Shown here: positions 55,961 through 64,000 of the stretch, piece by piece
How positions within the stretch are numbered: the stretch's first letter is position 1
Layout of the letters: each line of letters starts with the position of its first letter
From: Pseudomonas sp. MYb60
GTDB taxonomy: Bacteria > Pseudomonadota > Gammaproteobacteria > Pseudomonadales > Pseudomonadaceae
Length of the DNA stretch: 64,000 nucleotides
Assembly (NCBI RefSeq): GCF_002979555.1
Contig: NZ_PCOZ01000002.1
Span: 496,001-560,000 of the forward strand
Direction of reading: 5' to 3'
Program-made: the position numbers and the translations under genes
Notes under the pieces: model-generated
What the model saw: only the letters and a program-made list of their open reading frames with translations
What the model was told of the DNA's origin: nothing
Database searches by the model: none

Positions 55961-56602
55961 TTACTCGGCGAGTTCCGCGCCCTTGTCTGCCAGTTCCATC
56001 CAGTCGGCCAGTACCGTGTAGGCCTCTTCAAGGCCCAGGCGTTTTGGCGCCGAGAACAGCTGGATAGTGATTGCGTCACCCCAGCCCTTGCGGATTTCCG
56101 ACTGCACCTTGAGCAGGGTGTTCTTGGCGGCGCCGTAGGTCAGCTTGTCAGCCTTGGTCAGCAGGATGTGCATCGGCATGCCGCTGGCGACTGCCCAATC
56201 GAGCATCAGCAGGTCGAAGTCGGTCATTGGATGACGGATGTCCATCATCAGGATCAAGCCCTTCAAACTCTCGCGGCCACCCAGGTAAGCCTCGAGGTGA
56301 CGCTGCCAGTGAAGCTTCAATGGGATAGGGACTTTTGCGTAACCGTAGCCCGGCAGGTCGACCAGACGCCGATCATCGTCTAGCTTGAAGAAATTGAGGA
56401 GTTGCGTGCGGCCCGGGGTTTTCGAGGTGCGCGCCAGGCTGGCGTGGGTCAGGGTGTTCAGCGCGCTGGATTTACCAGCGTTGGAACGACCGGCAAAGGC
56501 GACTTCAAAACCTTCGTCATCGGGGCATTGGTCAACTTTGGCGGCGCTGAGCATGAACGTGGACTGTTGGCACAGGCCGAGGATGGGATTCTTGAGTTGC
56601 AT
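55961..56602 (-). CDS. engB: Ribosome biogenesis GTPase YsxC/EngB
   Basis: 213 residues from ATG 56602. G motifs are GRSNAGKSS (G1), [11 protein letters not shown] (G3) and LTKADKL (G4). The T of the [12 protein letters not shown] switch is also seen. It assists assembly of the 50S subunit and is usually essential. It converges on the ErsA locus with 13 bases between. The upstream in-frame ATG at 56728 lacks family similarity. Confidence 0.95.
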   Translation of the reverse strand: MQLKNPILGLCQQSTFMLSAAKVDQCPDDEGFEVAFAGRSNAGKSSALNTLTHASLARTSKTPGRTQLLNFFKLDDDRRLVDLPGYGYAKVPIPLKLHWQRHLEAYLGGRESLKGLILMMDIRHPMTDFDLLMLDWAVASGMPMHILLTKADKLTYGAAKNTLLKVQSEIRKGWGDAITIQLFSAPKRLGLEEAYTVLADWMELADKGAELAE

Positions 56603-56652
56603 GAGATTTCCGATGTGGGCGGTGCCGAGAAAAGGTGCGGCAAGCGGTGTCG

Positions 56653-56681
56653 TTTCCGTTTCAGTAGCGCCAGTATATAAT
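56653..56681 (+). promoter_or_regulatory. Candidate promoter of the cytochrome c5/c4 genes
   Basis: TTTCCG at 56653-56658, a 17-base spacer, and a perfect TATAAT at 56676-56681. The -35 is weak. It lies about 115 bases before the cytochrome c5 start, between divergent genes. Confidence 0.45.
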
Positions 56682-56794
56682 GCCGCAGATTTTGTGTGTG
56701 CTTTGTCCCAGCGAAGGATGAGGTTCACGGGAGCGAAAGACCTTTATTGCGCATTAGAACGCAAAACGCTCTCAAACCCTGAATTGGTCGACGT

Positions 56795-57097
56795 ATGACC
56801 AAGTGGTTGCTCGCGATCGGTCTCCTGATTCCGCTTTACGGCGCTCAGGCTACACAGGATCCGGAAGCGGTGTACAACCGAGTTTGCGTGGCTTGCCATG
56901 CCGGCCAGCTGCCAGGTGCCCCCAAGCGGGGTGATCAGGCGGCCTGGGCGCCAAGACTGGCGCAGGGCATGGACACGCTGGTCCAACACGTGACCCAGGG
57001 TTTCAAGGCAATGCCGCCGCGTGGTTTGTGCATGGACTGCAGTACTGAGGATTACCAGGCCGTCATTCAATTGATGGTGAGTAAACCCGGTAGATAA
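56795..57097 (+). CDS. Cytochrome c5-family periplasmic monoheme protein
   Basis: 100 residues with a signal peptide (LLAIGLLIPLYGAQA). Heme site CVACH is near residue 31. The later CMDC segment (GLCMDCSTEDYQ) is the c5-type cysteine pair, and Met in KAMPPRG is the likely axial ligand. It carries electrons in the periplasm. The cytochrome c4 gene starts 33 bases after its stop. Confidence 0.88.
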   Translation: MTKWLLAIGLLIPLYGAQATQDPEAVYNRVCVACHAGQLPGAPKRGDQAAWAPRLAQGMDTLVQHVTQGFKAMPPRGLCMDCSTEDYQAVIQLMVSKPGR

Positions 57098-57130
57098 CTC
57101 TTAAACCCTTAGCCGTAGTTGGATTAGCTG

Positions 57131-57742
57131 ATGAACAAACTGATCGTGAGTCTGCTGTTGACCCTGGGCATCACCGGTGTTGCCCATGCTGCAGGCGACG
57201 CTACAGCGGGCCAGGCGAAAGCCGCCGTATGTGGTGCTTGCCACGGACCGGATGGCAACAGCCCGGCGCCGAACTTCCCCAAGCTGGCCGGCCAGGGTGA
57301 ACGTTACCTGACCAAGCAGCTGCACGACATCAAGGACGGCAAGCGCACGGTGCTGGAAATGACCGGCTTGCTGACCAACCTCAGCGATCAGGACCTGGCG
57401 GACATCGCGGCCTATTACGCCAGCCAGAAAGGCAGTGTGGGAGCTGCCGATCCGAAGCTGGTAGCCCGGGGCGAGAAGCTGTTCCGCGGCGGTGACCTGG
57501 ACAAGGGCCTGCCGGCCTGCACGGGCTGCCACTCGCCAAACGGCGCTGGCATTGCCGCCGCAGGCTTCCCGCACCTGAGCGGCCAGCACGCGCAATACAT
57601 CGCCAAGCAACTGACCGATTTCCGCAAGGAAGAAGCGGGTCGCGCCAATGATGGCGACGCGATGATCATGCGCACGATTGCGCGCAAGCTCAGTGACGAG
57701 GACATCGCCGCGGTGTCCAGTTACATTCAAGGCCTGCACTGA
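57131..57742 (+). CDS. Cytochrome c4 (diheme)
   Basis: 203 residues with a signal peptide (LLLTLGITGVAHAA). Two heme sites, CGACHGPDG near residue 33 and CTGCHSPNG near 133, mark two similar cytochrome domains. It is a membrane-associated electron donor to terminal oxidases in Pseudomonas. It is in tandem with the c5 gene, and an intrinsic terminator follows. Confidence 0.93.
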   Translation: MNKLIVSLLLTLGITGVAHAAGDATAGQAKAAVCGACHGPDGNSPAPNFPKLAGQGERYLTKQLHDIKDGKRTVLEMTGLLTNLSDQDLADIAAYYASQKGSVGAADPKLVARGEKLFRGGDLDKGLPACTGCHSPNGAGIAAAGFPHLSGQHAQYIAKQLTDFRKEEAGRANDGDAMIMRTIARKLSDEDIAAVSSYIQGLH

Positions 57743-57788
57743 TTCGGGGCCTTGCGTTAACACTCGATTAATCCCGCGATGCAAGCAT

Positions 57789-57817
57789 AAAAAGGGTGGC
57801 CCAGGCCGCCCTTTTTT
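57789..57817 (+). terminator. Intrinsic terminator after cytochrome c4
   Basis: AAAAGGGTGGCC pairs with GGCCGCCCTTTT around a CA loop (57789-57815), followed by a T-run to 57817. It begins about 45 bases after the cytochrome stop. Confidence 0.85.
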
Positions 57818-57840
57818 GTGGCCGGTGCCGTTACACTAAC

Positions 57841-57868
57841 GAACTCATGCCCGCGCAGGCCTGTCACA
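57841..57868 (+). promoter_or_regulatory. Weak AlgU-like promoter before dsbA
   Basis: GAACTC at 57841-57846, a 17-base spacer, and TCACA at 57864-57868. It matches the consensus at 5 of 6 and 3 of 5 bases. dsbA has been placed in the AlgU regulon in P. aeruginosa, from memory, so it is kept as a candidate. Confidence 0.4.
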
Positions 57869-57911
57869 ACAAAGGTCGCGTGAGGCGACTTTATTTGTCC
57901 AGGAGTAAAGC

Positions 57912-58547
57912 ATGCGTAATCTGATCCTCAGCGCCGCTCTCGTCACGGCCAGCCTGTTCGGCATGACCGCACAAGCTGCCGACGTGCCGCTTGAAGCCGG
58001 TAAGACCTATGTTGAATTGGCCAACCCTGTTCCGGTTTCCGAGCCTGGCAAGATCGAAGTAGTGGAGCTGTTCTGGTACGGCTGCCCGCATTGCTACGCT
58101 TTTGAGCCGACCATCAACCCATGGGTTGAAAAGTTGCCCAAGGACGTGAACTTCAAGCGCATTCCCGCCATGTTCGGCGGCCCATGGGATGCCCACGGCC
58201 AACTGTTCCTGACCCTTGAAGCCATGGGCGTGGAGCACAAGGTGCACAACGCGGTATTCGATGCGATCCAGAAACAAGGCAAGCGTCTGACCAAACCGGA
58301 CGAAATGGCTGACTTCGTGGCTACCCAGGGCGTCGACAAGGACAAGTTCCTGGCTACCTTCAACTCCTTCGCTATCCAGGGCCAGATCAAACAAGCCCGC
58401 GAACTGGCGCAGAAGTATGGCGTGCAAGGCGTACCGACCCTCATCGTCAACGGCAAGTACCGCTTTGACCTGGGTACCGCCGGTGGTCCTGAGGCGGTTC
58501 TCAATGTCGCCGACCAGTTGATCGCCAAAGAACGCGCAGCCAAGTAA
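57912..58547 (+). CDS. dsbA: Thiol:disulfide interchange protein DsbA
   Basis: 211 residues with a signal peptide (LILSAALVTASLFGMTAQAA). The catalytic CPHC is at residues 58-61 (FWYGCPHCYAF), and the cis-Pro loop is QGVPTLIV. It introduces disulfides into periplasmic proteins. A good AGGAG site precedes the start. The EEP gene follows after 10 bases. Confidence 0.97.
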   Translation: MRNLILSAALVTASLFGMTAQAADVPLEAGKTYVELANPVPVSEPGKIEVVELFWYGCPHCYAFEPTINPWVEKLPKDVNFKRIPAMFGGPWDAHGQLFLTLEAMGVEHKVHNAVFDAIQKQGKRLTKPDEMADFVATQGVDKDKFLATFNSFAIQGQIKQARELAQKYGVQGVPTLIVNGKYRFDLGTAGGPEAVLNVADQLIAKERAAK

Positions 58548-58557
58548 GGGGCCCGTC

Positions 58558-59436
58558 ATGCGTCGCTGGGGTACTGAACGTGTCGTTGGCCTGCATGACC
58601 CGCAGGTCAACGAGCATCACCTGGAATCCACGGGTTTGCCGGCAGACAGCCGGCTGCGCCTGCTCAGCTTCAATATCCAGGTGGGGATCAGCACCGAGAA
58701 ATACCGGCACTACCTCACCCGTGGCTGGCAGCACCTGCTGCCCCACAACGGGCGTGCCGGCAACCTGCAGAAGATCGGCAGCCTGTTGAGTGATTTCGAC
58801 CTGGTTGCCTTGCAGGAAGCCGACGGCGGCAGCTTGCGCTCCGGCTATATCAACCAGGTGGAACACCTGGCCCAGCTTGGCGCATTTCCCTACTGGTACC
58901 AGCAACTCAATCGCAACCTCGGGCGCCTGGCGCAGCACAGCAATGGCGTGCTCAGCCGCTTGAAACCTTCCGCCATCGAAGATCACCCGCTGCCGGGCCC
59001 CAAGGGCCGTGGCGCGATACTCGTGCGTTTTGGCGAGGGTCCAGAGGCGCTGGTGGTGGTGATGATGCACCTGGCGCTGGGTGCCCGTACCCGCACCCTG
59101 CAGCTGGCCTATATCCGCGAGCTGATTGGCAACTACAAGCACCAAGTGCTGATGGGTGACATGAACACCCATGCCAACGACTTGCTACTAAATTCTCCGC
59201 TGCGGGACCTGGGGCTATTGGCGCCGCAAGTCGAAGCCACGTTCCCCAGCTGGCGTCCGCAGCGCTGTCTTGACCATATCCTGCTCAGCCCTACCCTCAC
59301 GCTCGAGAGTGTGCAGGTGCTGGCGCAGCCCATCTCCGATCACCTGCCGGTCGCGGTAGAGATTCGTCTACCGGGTTCGCTCACGGCTGATGCATTCCCC
59401 GCGTTGAGCCCAGGCACCAGCGGACCCCTTGCATGA
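58558..59436 (+). CDS. Endonuclease/exonuclease/phosphatase family protein
   Basis: 292 residues of the DNase I/EEP fold. Motifs include LLSFNIQVG (Asn), LVALQEADGG (metal Glu), LMGDMNTH (catalytic Asp-Asn) and DHLPVAVEI (His). No signal peptide is seen, so cytoplasmic. The substrate is unknown. The stop overlaps the diguanylate cyclase start (ATGA), so the two are translationally coupled. Confidence 0.9.
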   Translation: MRRWGTERVVGLHDPQVNEHHLESTGLPADSRLRLLSFNIQVGISTEKYRHYLTRGWQHLLPHNGRAGNLQKIGSLLSDFDLVALQEADGGSLRSGYINQVEHLAQLGAFPYWYQQLNRNLGRLAQHSNGVLSRLKPSAIEDHPLPGPKGRGAILVRFGEGPEALVVVMMHLALGARTRTLQLAYIRELIGNYKHQVLMGDMNTHANDLLLNSPLRDLGLLAPQVEATFPSWRPQRCLDHILLSPTLTLESVQVLAQPISDHLPVAVEIRLPGSLTADAFPALSPGTSGPLA

Positions 59437-61427
59437 GCGACGACGCCGAGCGTTGGAAAGAAAAATACCTGAAGAGCATCGAGCAGCAGGAAAAGCTGGA
59501 GCGTCGCTGGGCCGCCCGCCTCGACCTGCTGCGTCGAGGGCTGGTGCGCAGCACCCTGGCCGCCGAAGGCACTGACCGCGCAGTGGACCAGTGCATGAAG
59601 GAAATGCGCGACGTGGTCCGCACCGACGACATGGACGCCGCCCTCGCCGCCCTGTTGCCGCGCCTGGAAAAAGCCGTGCTCGACTCCGAGCAGCGCCGCG
59701 AAACCCGAGTGGACCAGATCGGCACCGCGCTGACCTCACTGGTCGCGCAGTTGCAAAAACTGCCGCTGCCCCGTGAGGTGGCCCGCCCGCTGAAAACCTT
59801 TGCCAAGCAATTGGATGGACGGGTCAGCCAGGCACGTGAAATCCCGCTGCTGCTCAGTGAGCTGAGTGGCCTGCAAGGGCAGGCACTGAGTAATCTGGAC
59901 CCGGACGCCGAAGCCTCGCGCCCTGGGCCGGGCTTGCTGCAGCGTCTGTTTGGAACGAAGGACGGTGCAACCGAGGCGACAACCAGTGAGCCTGCACCCG
60001 TCCCGGCACTTCAGCCTGTCAGTGCTCCACCTGCGGCCGAGCCCCAGGCGCCTTTGCCATCGGCTGAGCCGCCGGCACCGGTGAAGGCGGCCGAGGTCGA
60101 CACCGCTGAAGCCGTCGTTCGCGAGGGGATGGTTCCCGCGCCGTTGCCTGAAGCACCTGCGGCACGCATCGAGCCCGGCGCGTCCGAGCCAGAAGAGTCC
60201 GAGAGCGCGTCTGAAAGCGCCCTGGCCGCGTTTATCGAGATGCCAGAGGCGCCGGTTCAAACCCCGGATGAAACGGCGATTGGCAGCCTGTCCCTGCCCC
60301 CCGTATTGGAAACCGAAGAGCCCGACCCCGACGAGCTGCAACCGGACAGCCCTTTTTCCCTGCCGGACTCGCCAGAGCCGTCCTACAGTTCCGTCGCCAA
60401 GCATATCGAAGACACCCTGCTCGGCCTGCTGGACGAGCTGTCCCTGCCCGAACATCACCGTCCTCAGGCCGAAGCCATGCGCGAACGCCTGGCGCACGGG
60501 TTGAACTGGTACGAGCTACTGCCGATTCTCGATGACCTGGCGGTGCTGATGCTGGCGATTACCGACAGCGGCCAGCATGAGTTCGAGGCCTATCTCAAGC
60601 AACTCAACGAACGTCTCGAAGCTTTTCAGGGGCACCTGCAAGTGGCCAGCGACGGCCATGCCGACAGCCGGTCGGCTGCCCGTGAACTGGATACGCAGAT
60701 TCGTAAGCAAGTGGACGGCCTGCAAAGCAGCGTCCAGGAAGCGGCTGATCTCAGCAGCCTCAAGCACGTTCTGGAAAGCCACCTTGAAGGCTTGCTGGGC
60801 ACGATGGATGAGCACCAACAGCAACGCGACCAGCGTGAGCAGGAAGTGGCGGCGCGTCTCAAAGGTCTGGCCGAGCGTGTCGCCAGCATGGAGCAGGAAG
60901 CCCAGGGTTACCGTGAACACCTTGAGGTGCAGCGCCAGAAAGCCCTGATCGATCCGCTCACCGGCCTGCCCAACCGTGCAGCCTGGAGTGAGCGTCTGGA
61001 CCATGAGGTCAACGCCTGGCAGCAGCACGGCAACAACCTGTCGCTGGCCATGCTCGACCTGGACCACTTCAAGCGCATCAACGATGGCTACGGCCACCTG
61101 GCCGGTGACAAAGTGTTGAAGATCATTGCCAGCGTGCTGCGCAAGCGGTTGCGCCCGAGCGATTTTATCGCGCGGTTCGGCGGTGAAGAGTTTGTGCTGC
61201 TGATGCCCGACTCTTCGCTGGCCGATGCCCTGGCGGTCGGCAATGCACTGCGCGCTGCCGTCGAGGCGTGCCCGTTCCACTTCAAGGGCGAGCCGGTGAC
61301 CATCACGGTGTCCATGGGAGTGGCGCAGTTCCAACCGGGCGAGCGCAGCGACCTGGTGCTCAAGCGCGCCGATGCGGCGTTGTATCGGGCCAAGGCGGCC
61401 GGTCGCAACCAGGTACAGGCGGCGTAA
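59433..61427 (+). CDS. Diguanylate cyclase with long N-terminal regulatory region
   Basis: 664 residues. The first 160 residues are charged helices, followed by a Pro/Ala/Glu-rich linker (about 170-310), another helical part and coiled coil, then a C-terminal GGDEF domain (about 495-664). The active-site motif is GGEEF. An RxxD inhibitory site (RPSD) lies five residues before it, so feedback by c-di-GMP is expected. No membrane segment is seen. Homologues in P. aeruginosa (PA5487/DgcH) make c-di-GMP. Confidence 0.93.
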   Translation: MSDDAERWKEKYLKSIEQQEKLERRWAARLDLLRRGLVRSTLAAEGTDRAVDQCMKEMRDVVRTDDMDAALAALLPRLEKAVLDSEQRRETRVDQIGTALTSLVAQLQKLPLPREVARPLKTFAKQLDGRVSQAREIPLLLSELSGLQGQALSNLDPDAEASRPGPGLLQRLFGTKDGATEATTSEPAPVPALQPVSAPPAAEPQAPLPSAEPPAPVKAAEVDTAEAVVREGMVPAPLPEAPAARIEPGASEPEESESASESALAAFIEMPEAPVQTPDETAIGSLSLPPVLETEEPDPDELQPDSPFSLPDSPEPSYSSVAKHIEDTLLGLLDELSLPEHHRPQAEAMRERLAHGLNWYELLPILDDLAVLMLAITDSGQHEFEAYLKQLNERLEAFQGHLQVASDGHADSRSAARELDTQIRKQVDGLQSSVQEAADLSSLKHVLESHLEGLLGTMDEHQQQRDQREQEVAARLKGLAERVASMEQEAQGYREHLEVQRQKALIDPLTGLPNRAAWSERLDHEVNAWQQHGNNLSLAMLDLDHFKRINDGYGHLAGDKVLKIIASVLRKRLRPSDFIARFGGEEFVLLMPDSSLADALAVGNALRAAVEACPFHFKGEPVTITVSMGVAQFQPGERSDLVLKRADAALYRAKAAGRNQVQAA

Positions 61428-61515
61428 AAAATGTTCCATTTTGTGATTTGACCGCCGGGCCCTGAGCGGTACGTTACACTGTTGCATTACCGTCTTCAGC
61501 GTAACGTTATCCGCC

Positions 61516-62292
61516 ATGAAATTCCTGTCCTTCGCCTTTGTGTTTCTCCTGCTCGCGGGCTGCGCCAGCGGCCCTCGGCTTGACACCAGCCACCCTTCGG
61601 TGAACCACGACAACCGCGTGCAGTTCGTTGTGGTTCACTACACCTCCACCGACCTCGAGCGCTCACTGGCCCTGCTCACCCACGGGCAGGTCAGCAGTCA
61701 TTACCTGATTGGCGACGACGCCTCCGGCACAATCTACAAGCTGGTGGACGAAAGCCAGCGGGCCTGGCACGCCGGCGAAAGTGAATGGATGGGCCGCACC
61801 TGGCTCAACTCCAGCTCCATCGGCATCGAGATCGTCAATCCAGGCTATCGGGACACGCCGACCGGGCGAGTCTGGTATCCGTACTCCGAAGCACAGGTGC
61901 AGTCGCTGGTGATCCTGCTCAAGGACATCAGCAAGCGTAATGGCATCGATCCCAAGAACATCATTGGCCACAGCGATATAGCACCGCTGCGCAAGTTGGA
62001 TCCAGGGCCATTGTTCCCCTGGAAGCGCCTGGCGGCTGAAGGGTTGGGGGTGTGGCCGGATGCGCAGGCCGTCGCGCGCTTCCAGGTGCAGTACGCTGGC
62101 GAGTTGCCCAGCATCATCTGGTTCCAGCAGGAACTGGCCCGTCTGGGTTACCAGACACCGCAGACCGGGGAGTTGGATGTTGCCACCCGCCATGTGATCG
62201 CGGCGTTCCAGATGCATTTCCGGCCATCACGGTATGACGGTACGCCGGACGCGGAGAGTGCAGCGATCTTGCGGGCGCTCAACCACCGTTGA
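61516..62292 (+). CDS. ampDh2: AmpD-type N-acetylmuramoyl-L-alanine amidase (lipoprotein)
   Basis: 258 residues. The leader MKFLSFAFVFLLLAGC ends in a lipobox at Cys16, so it is anchored in the outer membrane on the periplasmic side. The amidase_2 domain shows zinc His in FVVVHYTS, the WHAGESEW segment, and the NIIGHSDIAP active site. A C-terminal peptidoglycan-binding-like part (LARLGYQTPQTGELD) follows. It cleaves muropeptide amide bonds. Position next to kinB matches AmpDh2 in Pseudomonas. Confidence 0.9.
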   Translation: MKFLSFAFVFLLLAGCASGPRLDTSHPSVNHDNRVQFVVVHYTSTDLERSLALLTHGQVSSHYLIGDDASGTIYKLVDESQRAWHAGESEWMGRTWLNSSSIGIEIVNPGYRDTPTGRVWYPYSEAQVQSLVILLKDISKRNGIDPKNIIGHSDIAPLRKLDPGPLFPWKRLAAEGLGVWPDAQAVARFQVQYAGELPSIIWFQQELARLGYQTPQTGELDVATRHVIAAFQMHFRPSRYDGTPDAESAAILRALNHR

Positions 62293-62310
62293 AGGATTGG
62301 GTTCGCCTGG

Positions 62311-62344
62311 TGTGGTGAGTACAGGGCGCAGCCCCTTCGCCACA
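62311..62344. terminator. Hairpin between converging ampDh2 and kinB
   Basis: TGTGGTGA at 62311-62318 pairs with the inverse TCGCCACA ending at 62344, with one wobble. It resembles a diverged repeat found elsewhere after genes in this window. No strong T-run. Confidence 0.45.
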
Positions 62345-62355
62345 AGCGCCGGCGC

Positions 62356-64000
62356 CTACAACGGAAGTGCCATGTAGAACTGGGTGCCCTGGCCGGGGCG
62401 CGAATAGACGCCCATGCGGCCACCGTGCAGTTGCACGATCTCCTTGCACAGGGCCAGGCCCAGGCCCGCGCCGCCCTTCTTGCGGCCCACCTGGACGAAG
62501 GGTTCGAAAATTCGCCCTTGCTGGCCATAGGCGATGCCTTCGCCATTGTCTTCCACACTGATGATGACCCGCTCACCATGGCGGCGTGCCTGCAGGCGAA
62601 TCTGTCCGCCGTCGGCGGTGTGCCGCAGCGCATTGCCCAGCAGGTTGTCGAGGACGCGCTCCAACTGGGCCTGATCGGCATACAACCGGGGCAAGTCGGT
62701 TTGGGCTTCCACCACCAGTTCAATGTTCTGTGCCTTGGCCGGCTCTACAAACCGCGCGTGGGCGTGTTCAAGCAGGTCGTTAATGTCACAAGGCCCCAGG
62801 GTGAGTTTCTGCAGGCCGTTCTGATAGCGCGAGAAGTTGAGCAGGTCGTTGATCAGTTGCATCAAGCGTTGCATTTCTTCGTTAACGGTATCCAGCAGGT
62901 CCGCTTCACGGGATTCAGCGGGGAACTTCGCCCGTTCACGGAACAGGCCGAACGCCATATGCATACCGGTGACGGGCGTGCGCAGTTCATGGGAGGCACG
63001 CAACACGAACTCACTGCGCACCCTTTCGAATGCGCGCTGTTCGGTCACGTCGTGCAGCACCATCACGGCACCGAGGATATGCCCCTGGGTGTGGCTGACG
63101 GGCGTGAGGCTGTAAGTGAGCAGGCGCAACTCGCCTTCCACTTCCACTTCAAGATCATCCGGCGCACGCTCCAGGTTGCCGCCGCGCAGGACCAGTTGCA
63201 GCTGTTCATCCAGTTCCGGGCGCGCCAGCGCCTCGCCCAGGCCTTGGCCGAGGCGTTCCTCGTCCCAGCCAAGCTGGCGCTGGGCAACGGGGTTCAGATG
63301 CTCCAGGTGGCCCTGGCGGTCGATCATCAGCAAGCCATCGTCAATGCTGTCGAGCACGGCCTGCAGGCGCTGCTGACCGGCCAGGAGTTCGTCCACATTG
63401 GTCGCCTGGTGTTGGCGCAAGGCTTCGGCCATGATGCCGAAACGGCGGGTCAGCTGGTTCATTTCCGCTGCTGACGAGATCGGTAGCGTGACTTCAAAGT
63501 CGCCCTGCCCGATTTTATCCGCCGCCTTGGCCAGCGCTTCAATCGGCCCGCCAAAGCGGCGGGCGATGCCATGGGCGGTGACGAACCCGATGATCAGCAC
63601 GGCCAGCCCCACCAATCCCAATAATCCCGCGACCAACAGCGCGCGCTCGCGTGACGTGTGTTCGCTGTTACTGATGTTTTGCAGTGCTTGCTTGTGCTCG
63701 GTGATCAGGCCGTTACGCAGTACGTTGAAGCTCTCGGTGAGCTTTTGCTTGCTGCCTGGCGGGGTTGAAGGTTGCTGGGATTGCTCAAACGCTTCCAGCA
63801 GCTTCTGGTAATCGGCCCGCGCCTGGACGAATCCGTGGCCTTGGTTATCGTGGCGTTCATGGGCAATGCCTTGCTCAAGCAAGTCCAGATACTGTTGCTT
63901 CGAGGCCTGCAGCGCCTGGGGGTCCGGGCGTGGTTCCAGCATCATGACCAATTGGTCGCCCAGGCTCTGGCGCAGCTTGAGCCCCAGGTCCAGGGTCACG
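62356..64000 (-). CDS. kinB: Sensor histidine kinase KinB, 5' end outside the window
   Basis: About 547 C-terminal residues are present; the N terminus with the first membrane helix lies beyond base 64000. Visible in order are part of a periplasmic sensor region, a transmembrane helix near the local [20 protein letters not shown], a HAMP region and a PAS domain. The dimerisation H-box is [10 protein letters not shown], and the ATPase shows [16 protein letters not shown] and [10 protein letters not shown]. In Pseudomonas KinB pairs with AlgB and controls alginate and virulence genes. The gene next upstream should be algB. Confidence 0.92.
   Translation of the reverse strand, partial: VTLDLGLKLRQSLGDQLVMMLEPRPDPQALQASKQQYLDLLEQGIAHERHDNQGHGFVQARADYQKLLEAFEQSQQPSTPPGSKQKLTESFNVLRNGLITEHKQALQNISNSEHTSRERALLVAGLLGLVGLAVLIIGFVTAHGIARRFGGPIEALAKAADKIGQGDFEVTLPISSAAEMNQLTRRFGIMAEALRQHQATNVDELLAGQQRLQAVLDSIDDGLLMIDRQGHLEHLNPVAQRQLGWDEERLGQGLGEALARPELDEQLQLVLRGGNLERAPDDLEVEVEGELRLLTYSLTPVSHTQGHILGAVMVLHDVTEQRAFERVRSEFVLRASHELRTPVTGMHMAFGLFRERAKFPAESREADLLDTVNEEMQRLMQLINDLLNFSRYQNGLQKLTLGPCDINDLLEHAHARFVEPAKAQNIELVVEAQTDLPRLYADQAQLERVLDNLLGNALRHTADGGQIRLQARRHGERVIISVEDNGEGIAYGQQGRIFEPFVQVGRKKGGAGLGLALCKEIVQLHGGRMGVYSRPGQGTQFYMALPL

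Overview
The window is about 64 kb of GC-rich, gene-dense chromosome with the gene content of a fluorescent Pseudomonas, most likely the P. fluorescens group. The evidence is gene order: tsaC-qor-hemF-aroE, trpI/trpBA, prlC-yheV, the cox cluster, metNIQ-katE, zur-znuCB/znuA, thrB-polA-engB, cc5-cc4-dsbA and ampDh2/kinB are blocks I recall from Pseudomonas chromosomes near the replication origin. It also has intergenic Pseudomonas-type REP hairpins (core GTGGGAGGGGGCTTGC). There are no tRNA or rRNA genes, insertion sequences, prophage genes or CRISPR arrays. This is core chromosome with a few metabolic islands.

Layout. 1-3.2 kb: end of tsaC, qor, hemF (with an Anr-like box) and aroE. 3.2-8.4 kb: choline-sulfate island (SulP transporter, choX-like binding protein, betC and a divergent LysR regulator). 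8.4-13.1 kb: a DOPA-dioxygenase-like gene and a D-galactonate operon (dgoK, dgoA, dgoD, dgoT) with no adjacent regulator. 13.1-16.8 kb: CigR-like protein, trpBA and divergent trpI. 16.8-25.2 kb: small stress and envelope genes (DUF883, dodecin, two DUF1161 proteins, LLM oxidoreductase, osmC, two lipoproteins), then a HAD phosphatase, gamma carbonic anhydrase, prlC and yheV. 25.4-29.3 kb: a three-subunit periplasmic gluconate-dehydrogenase-type complex. 29.4-33.7 kb: radical SAM protein, beta carbonic anhydrase, a second SulP transporter and an unknown protein. 34.1-42.6 kb: a complete aa3-type cytochrome oxidase cluster with its heme A and copper assembly factors. 42.7-47.6 kb: metNIQ and katE. 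47.7-51.5 kb: zinc uptake and Zur. 51.5-56.6 kb: thrB, a DUF2782 protein, polA, the ErsA-type small RNA locus and engB. 56.8-64 kb: cytochromes c5 and c4, dsbA, an EEP nuclease, a diguanylate cyclase, an AmpD-type lipoprotein amidase and the 3' part of kinB.

How the parts work together. The cox cluster encodes oxidase subunits I-III plus CtaG, SURF1, heme A synthase, heme O synthase and a Sco protein. It also encodes an unnamed membrane-anchored protein that carries a Sco-like CXXXC. Sequences resembling envelope-stress sigma-22 (AlgU) promoters precede osmC, the ErsA locus and, more weakly, dsbA. No wholly new multi-gene system is evident. The observations most worth testing are the CXXXC protein in the cox operon, the ErsA locus with its AlgU-like promoter, the regulator palindrome in the choline-sulfate island, the carbonic anhydrase-SulP pair and its unexplained leader, and the organised REP pairs.
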